The notes: a model not told the origin generated them from the letters alone. DNA of 64,000 bases from Mucilaginibacter sp. SJ (GCF_028993635.1 NZ_CP118631.1:5022001-5086000); one strand, 5' to 3'; shown: positions 33,531 to 42,171, counted from the stretch's first letter. Numbers and translations are program-made.

Positions 33531-33917
33531 TATCTCGTAATATAAAAACTATTATGGATCGGTGCATTTCAGCGTTTCCGATGAAGTTTTCCATGGTAAA
33601 GCTTTAGGCATCAATGACCTGGTTAATTTTGAAGGGACATTGGTGAAAGAACTTAAAGCTGCATTTGAGGAAGCCGTTGAAGATTACATTGATACACCTG
33701 TAACGAAATTGGTAAATCGCCGGATAAAACATACAAGGGTACATTTAATGTTCGTGTCCCTTCGGCCCTGCATAAAGAGGCTTCAACATTTGCGGCGATT
33801 AACAACATCACATTAAATGAGTTTGTTAAAATGGCGATGAATTTTGCACTCCATCGAAAAGAGCAGATCATCAAAATATCAACTAAAGGTAGTGACGAAT
33901 TAATTGGGATTGCATAA
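33523..33917 (+). pseudogene. hicB-like antitoxin remnant (stop codon and frameshift)
   Basis: Starting at ATG 33523 the frame meets a TAA at 33538 after five codons, then continues as YKNYYGSVHFSVSDEVFHG and reads to EEAVEDYIDT. Two extra bases at about 33697-33698 shift the frame. After correction it goes on CNEIGKSPDKTYKGTF, VRVPSALHKEAS and NITLNEFVKMAMNFAL, ending at 33917. The N-terminal half is the HicB fold and the C-terminal half a ribbon-helix-helix/HTH DNA-binding part. A GTG at 33562 could in theory restart an 84-residue fragment. With the damaged hicA it marks a decayed toxin-antitoxin pair. Confidence 0.8.
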
Positions 33918-33941
33918 AAAAGCCGATTATTCGGCTTTTTT
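33916..33941. terminator. Bidirectional terminator after the hicB remnant
   Basis: A perfect 11-bp stem AAAAAAGCCGA/TCGGCTTTTTT with TTAT loop lies between the hicB remnant and the convergent exported-protein gene. Confidence 0.88.
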
Positions 33942-33956
33942 ATGCGGTTCGCTCCC

Positions 33957-34676
33957 TTACTCAATATCAGTATAAGCATCGCCCCCAATAAATATCATGG
34001 TATTTGTTGGGTGTGCAGGTGAACCCGAGGCACCCAAAGCAAAGGATTTTTTGACCATTTTACTTCCGTAGTTGAGTTCGATGGTATTGCCATAAATTTT
34101 GTAGGTGCCGCCTTTTCCCGCGGTCTTTTTCCAGGCACTGGCAGCGGGCGTCATGATGCCTCCGTTTGCTCCTTCAGCAAAATGGGTATCATCAATAAAA
34201 TTGATCTTTTTGATCACCAGGGCATTTGTGCCGTTGCCATAATCGCCGCCACTTACTTTTTCATATCCCTTTTTTAGCTTGATACTACCTGTGTAGGGAT
34301 AGGCCGGGAACCAATTGCCTTCACCCAGCTTATAGTCATACGTTTTTCCTTCGTTATTGGTAAGATAAAAGGTCACCCCCGTTTTTTTCCAGGTTCCCCA
34401 GGCTTTAGGGCGGCTGCTTTTGGCGGTTGCCACGTCCAGCGTTTCAATTGGCTCATCGCCAACATCAAAGTACTCTCCGTTTTTGAATAATACTACGGGT
34501 TCAAAGGCAATGGCAGCGGGATAGCCACTTACAGCCCTGAAATACCATCCCTCAACGGCAGGAGCGGTGGTTATTGATTTGTGATGAGCGCCTTCGCTTT
34601 TTGCATTAGCGGCGGCGCTTAAATGTAATGTGAAGCTTGAAATAGCAAGGCAAATGGCCAGGTGTTTAACTTTCAT
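33957..34676 (-). CDS. Exported protein of unknown function
   Basis: A 239-residue protein with a signal peptide (about residues 1-25, cleavage after AANA) and a body rich in Gly, Tyr, Lys and aromatic residues. It is organised in beta-like stretches such as WGTWKKTGVTFYLTNNEGKT and GTYKIYGNTIELNYGS. WYFRAVSGYP opens the mature part. I do not recognise the family; the pattern resembles small periplasmic or outer-membrane-facing beta-sandwich proteins. No catalytic motif is visible. It is a single gene convergent with the HicAB remnant. Confidence 0.75.
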   Translation of the reverse strand: MKVKHLAICLAISSFTLHLSAAANAKSEGAHHKSITTAPAVEGWYFRAVSGYPAAIAFEPVVLFKNGEYFDVGDEPIETLDVATAKSSRPKAWGTWKKTGVTFYLTNNEGKTYDYKLGEGNWFPAYPYTGSIKLKKGYEKVSGGDYGNGTNALVIKKINFIDDTHFAEGANGGIMTPAASAWKKTAGKGGTYKIYGNTIELNYGSKMVKKSFALGASGSPAHPTNTMIFIGGDAYTDIE

Positions 34677-34764
34677 ATCATTTAGTGTTTTGGTTAACTT
34701 TTATTAATTTAACTCAAACACTAATGATTGGTTTGCAGGAGTTTGATTAAGCTTTTGTTAAAAG

Positions 34765-35172
34765 CTAAGCATCCACCGCATCATAAACAATTACCTTTTC
34801 CCACAGATGGCTGCAGTTTTTAATAAACTCCAGGTGGATAGGGTGGGTTTGATAGGTTGCCTGTCCGGCCAGGTCACTGAAAAACATCAGCTCAGATACG
34901 GCCCAGGAATTATCAACTACATCGCGTTTTTCGGTACTGGCCACAATACCTACGCGGAGTTTGCGTACGGTTTCGATTTTGGCGAGGGTTTTAACGCCGG
35001 CTACCAGTTTATTGCGATCTTCTGTTGATCCCGGGTTTTTAAGCCAGAAAAATACATGGTGAACTATTGGCCATTCTTCCTTCTGCTCTTTCAGGGATAT
35101 TGCCGATGCAGTAACTGTACCTGCGGCCAGTGCCGCTGTTGTGGTTATGAATTTTCTTCGGGTTGATTTCAT
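34765..35172 (-). CDS. Dabb (stress-responsive alpha/beta barrel) domain protein, exported
   Basis: A 135-residue protein with a twin-arginine-like N-terminus (KSTRRKFITTTAALAAG) and a Dabb domain: VHHVFFWLKNPGS, then the KLRVGIVAS strand, LMFFSDLAGQATYQTHPIHLEF and the final KVIVYD. The family forms small dimeric barrels of mostly unknown function, some of them binding aromatic or olivetolic-type ligands. Export by Tat would suggest a folded or cofactor-bound product, though none is evident. It is transcribed separately from its neighbours. Confidence 0.83.
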   Translation of the reverse strand: MKSTRRKFITTTAALAAGTVTASAISLKEQKEEWPIVHHVFFWLKNPGSTEDRNKLVAGVKTLAKIETVRKLRVGIVASTEKRDVVDNSWAVSELMFFSDLAGQATYQTHPIHLEFIKNCSHLWEKVIVYDAVDA

Positions 35173-35237
35173 GACAGGTTAAATAATCGCTTTCAAGGTA
35201 GTAAGAATTATTTAAAAACGTTTATTAGTTGTTTCAA

Positions 35238-35519
35238 TCAAAACACATCCAAAATATAAAGCAGCACAATAACAGGCAGCACATTTAAGAATATCACAAG
35301 CCCGATATTCTGATCCTGCACATCTCTTTGCGCATAGCGGGACAGGAATATGATAAAAACCACATAGTAAATAAGCGGAAAAACGAATATTACGGAAAGC
35401 AGCAGTCCCGCCGAGCTCATAAGCTGGCCCCAGCCCAATATAATTGGCCATACTACCATTCCGACGATTTCAAGAAAGGTGATAACGGATAGTACTTTTA
35501 AGGTTTGGGCTTTGCTCAT
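35238..35519 (-). CDS. Small multi-span membrane protein
   Basis: A 93-residue hydrophobic protein with three likely membrane helices (about residues 8-30, 35-58 and 72-90) joined by a short polar loop RYAQRDVQDQN. It has a good ATG and no overlap with other genes. I do not recognise a family; nothing in it suggests an enzyme. It lies between the Dabb gene and the CDF transporter gene on the same strand. Confidence 0.65.
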   Translation of the reverse strand: MSKAQTLKVLSVITFLEIVGMVVWPIILGWGQLMSSAGLLLSVIFVFPLIYYVVFIIFLSRYAQRDVQDQNIGLVIFLNVLPVIVLLYILDVF

Positions 35520-35585
35520 GTTAAGGTAATTGTTTACCTTAAAAATAAGAAAACTGAGGGGTTTTATGAAATATGAAGAAGCAGC

Positions 35586-36524
35586 CTACAAACACTCGGG
35601 CTGCTTACACCCTTCTTCCGAAAATTCGGGTTCAAAAGTGCTGTGGCTGATATCCAGATGTTCCAAACGGTGACGAAGGTCATGCTTGATATTATCAAAA
35701 TCGGCCATGGCTTCAGGCTTGATCACCAGGTGGGCAGTAAGTGCGTTTTCGGTGGTGCTGAGCGCCCAAACGTGCATGTGGTGAACATCAACCACGCCTT
35801 TGGCTTTTTTAAGTTCGGCTTTGATCTTGTCAAGGTCCATTTCGGCAGGTACGCCGTCCATTTCCAAACGCAGGCTGGCCGTAAGCAGGCTCCAGGTGCC
35901 GCGTAATATCACAAAACCTATTATCAGGCTCACTGCGCTGTCAATCCAGTACAGTTTGGTAAAGTATATGATAATACCAGATATCACCACGCCAAAGGAT
36001 ACTATGGCATCAACAGCCATGTGCAGGTAAGCGCCTTTAATGTTCAGGTCGGTATCTTTATCTTTAACAAACAGCCAGGCTGTAAAAGCGTTAATGCCAA
36101 TGCCTATAAAAGCAACCCAGGCCATGGTGCCGCCCGATACTGTTTCGGGGTTCATGAAGCGCGTAATAGCTTCATAAATAATAAAACCAACGGCTGCAAA
36201 TAATATTACCGCGTTAAAAAAAGATACGATGATGGTCGACCGCTTATAGCCGTAGGTATACTTACTATTAGCGCTTACTTTGGTGAGTTTAAAAGCAAGT
36301 AAGGCTAATGCGAGCGAGGCCACATCGCTCAGGTTATGACCTGCGTCGGTTAACAGGGACAAAGAGTGTGTAATAAAACCTGTAATAGCCTCAACCACCA
36401 CAAACACCGAGTTAAGTACGATGCCCCAAATAAAAGCCGAATTTAAATGATCAAGCTTAGGGGCATGGTCGTGATGATGGTGCCCGTGCGAATGTGAGTG
36501 TGAATGATCGTGACCTGCTGACAT
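35586..36524 (-). CDS. Cation diffusion facilitator (CzcD/ZitB-type)
   Basis: A 312-residue CDF transporter that exports divalent metal, probably zinc, in exchange for protons. The N-terminus is very His-rich (alternating HSHSHGHHHH, about residues 4-20). Six membrane helices follow, with the metal-site pattern LTDAGHNLSD in helix 2 and its partner MAVDAIVSFG in helix 5. The C-terminal cytoplasmic domain holds GVVDVHHMHVWALS. The -7 element TACCTTTG ends only 4 bases before the ATG, so the mRNA may have almost no leader. Confidence 0.94.
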   Translation of the reverse strand: MSAGHDHSHSHSHGHHHHDHAPKLDHLNSAFIWGIVLNSVFVVVEAITGFITHSLSLLTDAGHNLSDVASLALALLAFKLTKVSANSKYTYGYKRSTIIVSFFNAVILFAAVGFIIYEAITRFMNPETVSGGTMAWVAFIGIGINAFTAWLFVKDKDTDLNIKGAYLHMAVDAIVSFGVVISGIIIYFTKLYWIDSAVSLIIGFVILRGTWSLLTASLRLEMDGVPAEMDLDKIKAELKKAKGVVDVHHMHVWALSTTENALTAHLVIKPEAMADFDNIKHDLRHRLEHLDISHSTFEPEFSEEGCKQPECL

Positions 36525-36528
36525 TTAA

Positions 36529-36536
36529 CAAAGGTA
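36529..36536 (-). promoter_or_regulatory. -7 promoter element directly ahead of the CDF gene
   Basis: Minus-strand TACCTTTG, exact TAnnTTTG, with only four bases before the ATG at 36524. The start of transcription would fall at or very near the start codon. Confidence 0.45.
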
Positions 36537-36540
36537 GGTA

Positions 36541-36640
36541 AAATGTGCAGATGTGCAGATGTGCAAATGTGCAGATTCATGTGTTGTTCATTTTCTGAAC
36601 CGGGATTAAACGGATTTTAGGATTTACAGGATTCTCGCCG
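36541..36640. repeat. GTGCAGAT words followed by a CTGAACCGGGATT element
   Basis: Four GTGCAGAT/GTGCAAAT words at 36545-36576 match those at 30484-30530. CTGAACCGGGATTAAACGGA at 36595-36614 leads the recurring repeat family; GGATTTTAGGATTTACAGGA continues it. Confidence 0.6.
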
Positions 36641-36693
36641 AATATGCTTCAGATAAAATCAGCGAAATCAACGTAATCAGAAAAAATCAACGG

Positions 36694-37167
36694 TCACTCG
36701 TGATGATAAGGCTCTCCCTTCATAATGGTATATGCCCTGTACAGTTGCTCCACAAAAAACAGGCGTACCATCTGGTGCGAAAATGTCATGCGCGAAAGAG
36801 AGATCTTGTCGTTAGCCCGCTGGTAAACGGAGGTATCAAAGCCATAAGGCCCGCCTATGATGAATATTAAGTTGGCAGATGTGGTAACTTCTTTTTTATT
36901 GATATAAGCCGCAAACTGGCTTGATGTAAATTCCATTCCTTTTTCATCCATCAGGATCACAAAATCAAGCGGGGTGATTTTCTTGAGGATCAACTCGGCT
37001 TCTTTGGCCTTTTGCTGCTCGGGGCTCAGCGCTTTGGTGTTCTTCAACTCGGGGATTTCGGCAAGCTCCAGTTTGGTGTAATGTTTTAGCCGTTTTACAT
37101 ATTTATCAATGCCTTCCTTTAAATAGGCATCCTCTGTTTTTCCAACGGTAAGGAACGTGATCTTCAT
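36694..37167 (-). CDS. rlmH: 23S rRNA (pseudouridine1915-N3)-methyltransferase
   Basis: A 157-residue SPOUT methyltransferase of exactly the usual RlmH length. It methylates pseudouridine 1915 in helix 69 of 23S rRNA on the 70S ribosome. It has MKITFLTVGKTE at the start, LDEKG-like LMDEKGMEF, the SAM-knot FIIGGPYGF and LSRMTFSHQMVRLFFVEQLY near the end. The frame stays open upstream to 37581, but that region is covered by the divergent MutS-like gene and the family start is at 37167. Confidence 0.96.
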   Translation of the reverse strand: MKITFLTVGKTEDAYLKEGIDKYVKRLKHYTKLELAEIPELKNTKALSPEQQKAKEAELILKKITPLDFVILMDEKGMEFTSSQFAAYINKKEVTTSANLIFIIGGPYGFDTSVYQRANDKISLSRMTFSHQMVRLFFVEQLYRAYTIMKGEPYHHE

Positions 37168-37230
37168 ATCTGAAACAAATAAACGTTTATTTAAAATATA
37201 TGTGTTTATTTTGGTTGAATTTATCTGCAA

Positions 37231-39039
37231 ATGGAACAAAAAATTATAAACGATTATACGCAAAGAGCAAGCCTCGCCGCTACAGAAGCGGCCAAATATA
37301 AAAAGCTTGCCAATACCTATTCGCTGCTGAGGCTCGGCATATTTGCTATGGTGGCTGTAACTATAGCCTTTGCCATTCACTTCGACAATTTTAGTATCAT
37401 CGCCATAGCCTTTGTATTGTTGGTTTTTGCCTTTGCCTGGCTGGTAGCGCGCCAAAGCGCTTTTGAAAAGCAGAAACAGTATTATGACGACCTGCAACAG
37501 GTAAATGAAAACGAGATAGGCAATATTCAAGCGCACAGCAATATTTATGGCGATGGTGCGCGTTATAGCAACGATAAACACTTTTACACTTCCGATTTGG
37601 ATATTTACGGCAATGCCTCCTTATACCAACTCATCAACCGCACCGCCACCACGCCGGGTAATAATAAACTGGCGGGTTGGCTCAATGCCCCGGCAAGCAA
37701 GCAAACCGTATCACAACGACAGGAAGCTGTTAAAGAAATAGCCGCTAAGAACAGCTGGAAGCTCGATCTTCAAACACGGCTCATTTTCGCCATAAAGCAG
37801 GATGTAAACCAGCTTAAAAACCTTTTCAAATACCTGCACATTCCGCTCGATATGCCAGGCGAAAAATGGCTTGCCGCTTATACCAAAATAGCGCCTTACC
37901 TGTTTACGGCGTTGCTGGTAGTCGCTTATTTTTATTCGCCGGCGAAGCTTGCGGCCATCGTGGTTGGCTTGTTTAATATGGGGGTGGTGTTTTCAAAAGC
38001 AGCCTACATCAGCAAAGCCGATCTTATTGCCGGTAAAATAGGTGATACCTTATCCAACTATGCCGGTGTATTTAAATGCATTGAAGATCAGCAATGGCAG
38101 GCCACCTATAACAATATATTGGCGCAACAGCTAAAAACAGATAAAACATCAGCCAAAATAAAAGAGCTGGGGGAGCTGATCAATAAGCTTAATTATCACC
38201 TTAACCTATTAATCGGCTTTGTGCTTAACCTGTTTTTTTTGTGGGATATCCGCCAGATCATCGCCATTGAAAACTGGAAACGTCAAAACCAGGACAGCCT
38301 TGAAGCCGCTTTTGATGTCATTGCCGAATTTGAATCGCTCCTGAGCCTGGCCGGTTTAGCAATAAACTACCCTGATTGGAGTTTTCCTTTTATTGACGAC
38401 AGACCAGGTTATACGCTTACTGCCAAAGCCATCGCCCATCCGCTTATTGATGCTGCCAAACGTATTGAAAATGATTATGAGTTGGATGACACTTTTAAAG
38501 TTGATATCATCACCGGATCAAACATGGCCGGTAAGAGTACCTTTTTGCGTACGGTGGGTATTAATACCGTGCTGGCCTTAAGCGGTGCACCTGTTTGCGC
38601 CAAAAGCATGCAGGTATCGGTGATCACCATCATCAGTTACATGCGCATCAAGGATTCGCTCAATGAAAGTACTTCGACTTTTAAGGCCGAGCTCGACCGT
38701 CTGCAAATGTTGCTGGCCGCGGTTGAAAATGAGCCGAAAGTATTTTTCCTGATAGATGAAATGCTGCGGGGTACCAATTCGGTTGATAAATACCTCGGCT
38801 CAAAGGCGGTTATCGAGCAGCTCATCCGCAAAAATGCGGTGGGTATGGTAGCAACTCACGATTTACAGATAGCCCATCTCGAAACCAAATATCCTGATTA
38901 CGTACGTAATTTTTATTTTGATATCCAGGTGGTAAATGGCGAAATGCTGTTTGATTACAAGATCAAGCACGGTGAATGCAAAACTTTTAATGCCTCGCTA
39001 TTGCTTAAACAGATAGGGATTGAGGTGGGGGAAGAGTAA
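37231..39039 (+). CDS. MutS-related ATPase with membrane segments
   Basis: A 602-residue protein of the MutS-like family with an N-terminal hydrophobic hairpin (about residues 33-75), further membrane-type segments around 225-255 and 325-345, and a MutS-type ATPase domain at the C-terminus. The Walker A is GSNMAGKSTF near residue 428, followed by the signature-region STFKAELDRLQ and the Walker B FLIDEMLRGTN near 507. The mismatch-recognition domain I and its Phe-x-Glu are missing, so it is not a mismatch-repair MutS. Proteins like this occur in many Bacteroidota and have no settled function. Confidence 0.88.
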   Translation: MEQKIINDYTQRASLAATEAAKYKKLANTYSLLRLGIFAMVAVTIAFAIHFDNFSIIAIAFVLLVFAFAWLVARQSAFEKQKQYYDDLQQVNENEIGNIQAHSNIYGDGARYSNDKHFYTSDLDIYGNASLYQLINRTATTPGNNKLAGWLNAPASKQTVSQRQEAVKEIAAKNSWKLDLQTRLIFAIKQDVNQLKNLFKYLHIPLDMPGEKWLAAYTKIAPYLFTALLVVAYFYSPAKLAAIVVGLFNMGVVFSKAAYISKADLIAGKIGDTLSNYAGVFKCIEDQQWQATYNNILAQQLKTDKTSAKIKELGELINKLNYHLNLLIGFVLNLFFLWDIRQIIAIENWKRQNQDSLEAAFDVIAEFESLLSLAGLAINYPDWSFPFIDDRPGYTLTAKAIAHPLIDAAKRIENDYELDDTFKVDIITGSNMAGKSTFLRTVGINTVLALSGAPVCAKSMQVSVITIISYMRIKDSLNESTSTFKAELDRLQMLLAAVENEPKVFFLIDEMLRGTNSVDKYLGSKAVIEQLIRKNAVGMVATHDLQIAHLETKYPDYVRNFYFDIQVVNGEMLFDYKIKHGECKTFNASLLLKQIGIEVGEE

Positions 39040-39055
39040 CCATGACCGGAATTTT

Positions 39056-39143
39056 GTCTGAACTCGAATTAAACGAATTGTAAGAATTTATCGAATTTTA
39101 AAATTCTGTCAATTCATTGAGTTCAACAAATTCGAGTTCAGAC
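39056..39143. repeat. 88-base element with perfect 15-bp inverted ends
   Basis: The left end GTCTGAACTCGAATT (39056-39070) is the exact inverse of the right end AATTCGAGTTCAGAC (39129-39143). Inside are repeated CGAATT/GAATTT words. It belongs to the same family as the CTGAACCGGGATT segments in other gaps. It has no coding capacity. Confidence 0.75.
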
Positions 39144-39158
39144 AATCCCGGTTCAGAA

Positions 39159-39192
39159 AAAGAGCCGGAAGCATTTACGCTCCCGGCTCTTT
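39159..39192. terminator. Bidirectional terminator between mutS-like and receptor genes
   Basis: AAAGAGCCGG and CCGGCTCTTT form a 10-bp stem around a 14-base loop, between convergent genes. Confidence 0.85.
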
Positions 39193-39237
39193 AGTTTTTT
39201 CTTATATCCTGACTCTAACAGTCTTGATTCTTAAATA

Positions 39238-41745
39238 TTATCGGCCGCCTGTAGGTGAACCGCCGGCACCCTGGTCGCCTTGTTTCATGTCATCATTGTT
39301 GATGCCTTTTTTCTGCTGCTGCGGGTTACTGAAGTTTAATTTACCGAAGCTGTAGCTAAACGTTACACCAAACGAACGGAATGGGAACGCGAATTTGCTG
39401 CTTTGTGTAAATGTTGGTGTTTTTATGTCGGTATTAAAGTTTTTGTAAGTATTGAATGGTTCAATGGCATTAATACCCAATGCAAGTTTCTTTTGCATAA
39501 ACTGTTTTTTAAAGCCAAAGCCCATAATGCTGAACGATGGATTTGAACCTTGTATAGTACGGCGTGCCGAGTTCTCAACAGCAAATGCCTCTGCAATAAA
39601 GTTGCTTGGCAAGGTAAGTTGAGCACTCAAAAACGCATTGTATTGCACGTATGTATTGGTTTGCGTTTGCTGATTTGTTAACTGGTTAATAGCCGTTGGC
39701 TTATAAGTATAAGCGTTGATACTACCTCGGATAGTGAGGATCTTAAACGGGGTTACCGAACCAAAAAAGCTTGCGCCGAATGAGTTGTTTACACCAATAT
39801 TTTGATAGGTAGTTATGGTACCTTCCTGGTCTCCGGGCAGGTTAGTTACTAAACCTTCAATTAAACCTGTTGTATGCTTATAATATGCCGATAGGTTAAT
39901 TACCGACGATTTAATGAACGTGTTATAACCTAATTCAACAGTTTGTGAAACCTCGGGCGCAAGTAAGGGGTTACCTACTGTTTGTGCAGTAATATTGCTC
40001 TTGTTCACAAAGGGGTTCAAAAACTGCAGGCTTGGCCTTGTTATACGTTTACTGTATGCCAGTTTAATAGTTTGGGTTGGGGTAAGCGCTTTCTGCAAGG
40101 TTAAGCTTGGTATAAAAGTATTGTAGTTTTGATCAAACGGTTGCAAGCTCTGTAATTCGTTTATTGGTTCGCCATGGATATCAGTGTTTTCGAGCCTTGC
40201 ACCGGCAAGTATTGAATAACCTTTAGGCAGGGTAACCGTTAATACAGAATAGCCTGCCCAAACTGTTTGATTGTAGTTATATTTATTTGAGTTTACAGGG
40301 TCGTAAACAAAACCATCACCGCCAGGGTTGAAATAATCCGAAACGCTTTTTATCCTCCTGATGATGTTTTTACCGCCGGCTTCCAGCTTTAGTACTTTGT
40401 TAATTGGCAAAACATAATCGGCCTGTATGGTATACTCATTATTTTTTCCGTCGATATTGTTCTTCAGGTTTTGAAATTCATCGGTATTGAAAAAATAGGT
40501 GGTGTAATCTGTCACAATTTTGCTGTGGCTCCATTGGGTAGATAAGCTCAACTCATGGCCTTCTTTTTTAAATTTGTGCGTGTAGTCAACATTCCAGTCA
40601 AAACCGCCAAATGAGTTATGCCCTATATTGTTGCTTTGATAAGCATTATTCAGCGTTGGATCATAGTAATAAGTACGGGTATAGTCGGTTTTGCTGTTAG
40701 GGTCAAAACCACCCTGGTTTATACGGATTGATGTACGCAAGTTGTTAAACGCGTTAAAATCATACCCGGCCGATGCTGAACCAATGATACCATGGCGTTT
40801 AACACGGCTGGTACCTGTTGAAGTTTGCGAACGGTGCTGTGTTGGGTCGTTAAAGAAAAAATCCTGATCGCTTGAAGTAAGCGATGTTTGCGGCCAGGTA
40901 GCGTTGCCGCCCACGTTTGCCGATAAGCTTAACCTGTTGTGGTTGTAGTTGATGTTGGCATTACCATTGTTTTGACGTGTACCCACACCACCGCTGATTG
41001 AACCGCTGATACCCGAAACGTTTTTTTGCTTGGTAATAATGTTCAAAATACCGGCCGAGCCTTCGGCGTCATATTTTGCTGATGGTGAAGTTACCACCTC
41101 GATGCTTTTGATCTGATCGGCAGGGATGGTTTTCAATACATCTGATAAGCTGGCTGATGTAGCGCCGGATGGCTTGCCATTGATCAATACGCGTACATTC
41201 TGGTCACCACGAATAGATACGTTACCGTTAAGGTCGACGGCAACCAAAGGTACTTTCTGCAGCACATCGGTAGCGTTGCCACCCGCGGCAGTAAGATCCT
41301 TTTCGGCATTGTAAACAATCTTGTCTATCTTATTTTCAATCAAGGCCGCCTGTCCCACAACCTGTACTTCTTTAAGCGCATGTGAACTTGGGGCCAAAAG
41401 CACCTGGCCAAGTTTGGCATCAGGTTTTGATGGTGTAGTGGTTACTTTATCAATATATTTAGTTGGATAACCAATAAATGAGATAGCCAGCTTATATACG
41501 CCCGGTTTTATATTGTCCAATTTAAAGTTACCCTTATCATCAGTTACAACACCGGTAATTGGCGATTTGCCTCCGCTGCGATATAAACCAACCGAAGCAT
41601 AGTCCATTGGTTTTTTTGTAAGTGAATCAATGATAGTGCCTGATATTCTGCCGGTTGTGGTAGCGCCCCCGCCCCCTACACCGAACTGGGCCTGGGCCGA
41701 TAACGCGAAGCAGAACAATGCAATAAGTATGTAAAAACGTTTCAT
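39238..41745 (-). CDS. TonB-dependent receptor-like outer-membrane beta-barrel protein
   Basis: An 835-residue protein with a signal peptide (about 1-19) and a carboxypeptidase-regulatory-like domain (about 33-115, GRISGTIIDSLTKKPMDYAS). It then has a plug domain (about 130-240, with VQVVGQAALIENKIDK and SIRGDQNVRVLINGKPSG) and an outer-membrane barrel with a family-type middle and end. The last 25 residues are Gln/Gly/Lys-rich instead of the usual terminal aromatic, though YSFGKLNF just before may be the last strand. No TonB box is obvious. The type is common in Bacteroidota and its ligand is unknown. A good promoter stands at 41771-41800. Confidence 0.88.
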   Translation of the reverse strand: MKRFYILIALFCFALSAQAQFGVGGGGATTTGRISGTIIDSLTKKPMDYASVGLYRSGGKSPITGVVTDDKGNFKLDNIKPGVYKLAISFIGYPTKYIDKVTTTPSKPDAKLGQVLLAPSSHALKEVQVVGQAALIENKIDKIVYNAEKDLTAAGGNATDVLQKVPLVAVDLNGNVSIRGDQNVRVLINGKPSGATSASLSDVLKTIPADQIKSIEVVTSPSAKYDAEGSAGILNIITKQKNVSGISGSISGGVGTRQNNGNANINYNHNRLSLSANVGGNATWPQTSLTSSDQDFFFNDPTQHRSQTSTGTSRVKRHGIIGSASAGYDFNAFNNLRTSIRINQGGFDPNSKTDYTRTYYYDPTLNNAYQSNNIGHNSFGGFDWNVDYTHKFKKEGHELSLSTQWSHSKIVTDYTTYFFNTDEFQNLKNNIDGKNNEYTIQADYVLPINKVLKLEAGGKNIIRRIKSVSDYFNPGGDGFVYDPVNSNKYNYNQTVWAGYSVLTVTLPKGYSILAGARLENTDIHGEPINELQSLQPFDQNYNTFIPSLTLQKALTPTQTIKLAYSKRITRPSLQFLNPFVNKSNITAQTVGNPLLAPEVSQTVELGYNTFIKSSVINLSAYYKHTTGLIEGLVTNLPGDQEGTITTYQNIGVNNSFGASFFGSVTPFKILTIRGSINAYTYKPTAINQLTNQQTQTNTYVQYNAFLSAQLTLPSNFIAEAFAVENSARRTIQGSNPSFSIMGFGFKKQFMQKKLALGINAIEPFNTYKNFNTDIKTPTFTQSSKFAFPFRSFGVTFSYSFGKLNFSNPQQQKKGINNDDMKQGDQGAGGSPTGGR

Positions 41746-41770
41746 TTAGTGTTATTTTGGTAATTGGAGG

Positions 41771-41800
41771 CGAAAATACCCTAAATGTTACATGCTCAAA
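41771..41800 (-). promoter_or_regulatory. Promoter (TTTG-N18-TATTTTCG) of the receptor gene
   Basis: On the minus strand TTTG (41800-41797) is followed after 18 bases by TATTTTCG (41778-41771), one base from consensus, 25 bases ahead of the ATG at 41745. Both Bacteroidota promoter elements are present. Confidence 0.55.
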
Positions 41801-41980
41801 TTTTATTTTTTTACAAAAAGTGCAATTGTCATGTATTAGTTACACTAACGTGATATAAACCGTAGATTTTACAATAAACGTTTAAACGGGTGTTTACAAT
41901 GCGGTGACAAAGAGGAAGTAAGTGAGGGGAATTATAGATTAAAGGTTAGCCTCTGAAGGTAAAATGACAGCTCCTCTACT

Positions 41981-42071
41981 CGTCATGCTGAACTTGTTTC
42001 AGCACCCCACTTGCTAAGTATACTTCATGCGGCTTGCCCTGTGGGGGTCCCGAAACAAGTTCGGGATGACG
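41981..42071. repeat. Palindromic intergenic repeat (CGTCATGCTGAAC type)
   Basis: CGTCATGCTGAACTTGTTTC on the left is the imperfect inverse of GAAACAAGTTCGGGATGACG on the right, with about 50 bases between. It is one of four elements with GTCAT...ATGACG ends in this window. Confidence 0.7.
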
Positions 42072-42171
42072 TCATTTTTAAAGTTGTAATAGATAGCAAT
42101 CAAACAATCGCACGGAGCAAAGTCGGTCTTATAACATGCAATTGCCGCTTTGCCCCATGCGTTATTTTTGT

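Larger units (their letters stand above)
41746..42171. other. 426-base gap with promoter and palindromic repeat
   Basis: It holds the receptor promoter and the palindromic repeat at 41981-42071. A plus-strand frame from 42011 to 42343 overlaps the next real gene and shows no protein features. The rest has nothing recognisable. Confidence 0.6.

Noticed and set aside
33562..33816. Stand-alone 84-codon gene starting at GTG 33562
   Set aside because: It is the middle piece of the broken hicB; its last about 30 codons are out-of-frame sequence after the two-base gain.
37168..37581. N-terminal extension of the RlmH frame
   Set aside because: RlmH is complete at 157 residues from 37167, and the extension lies over the start of the divergent MutS-like gene.
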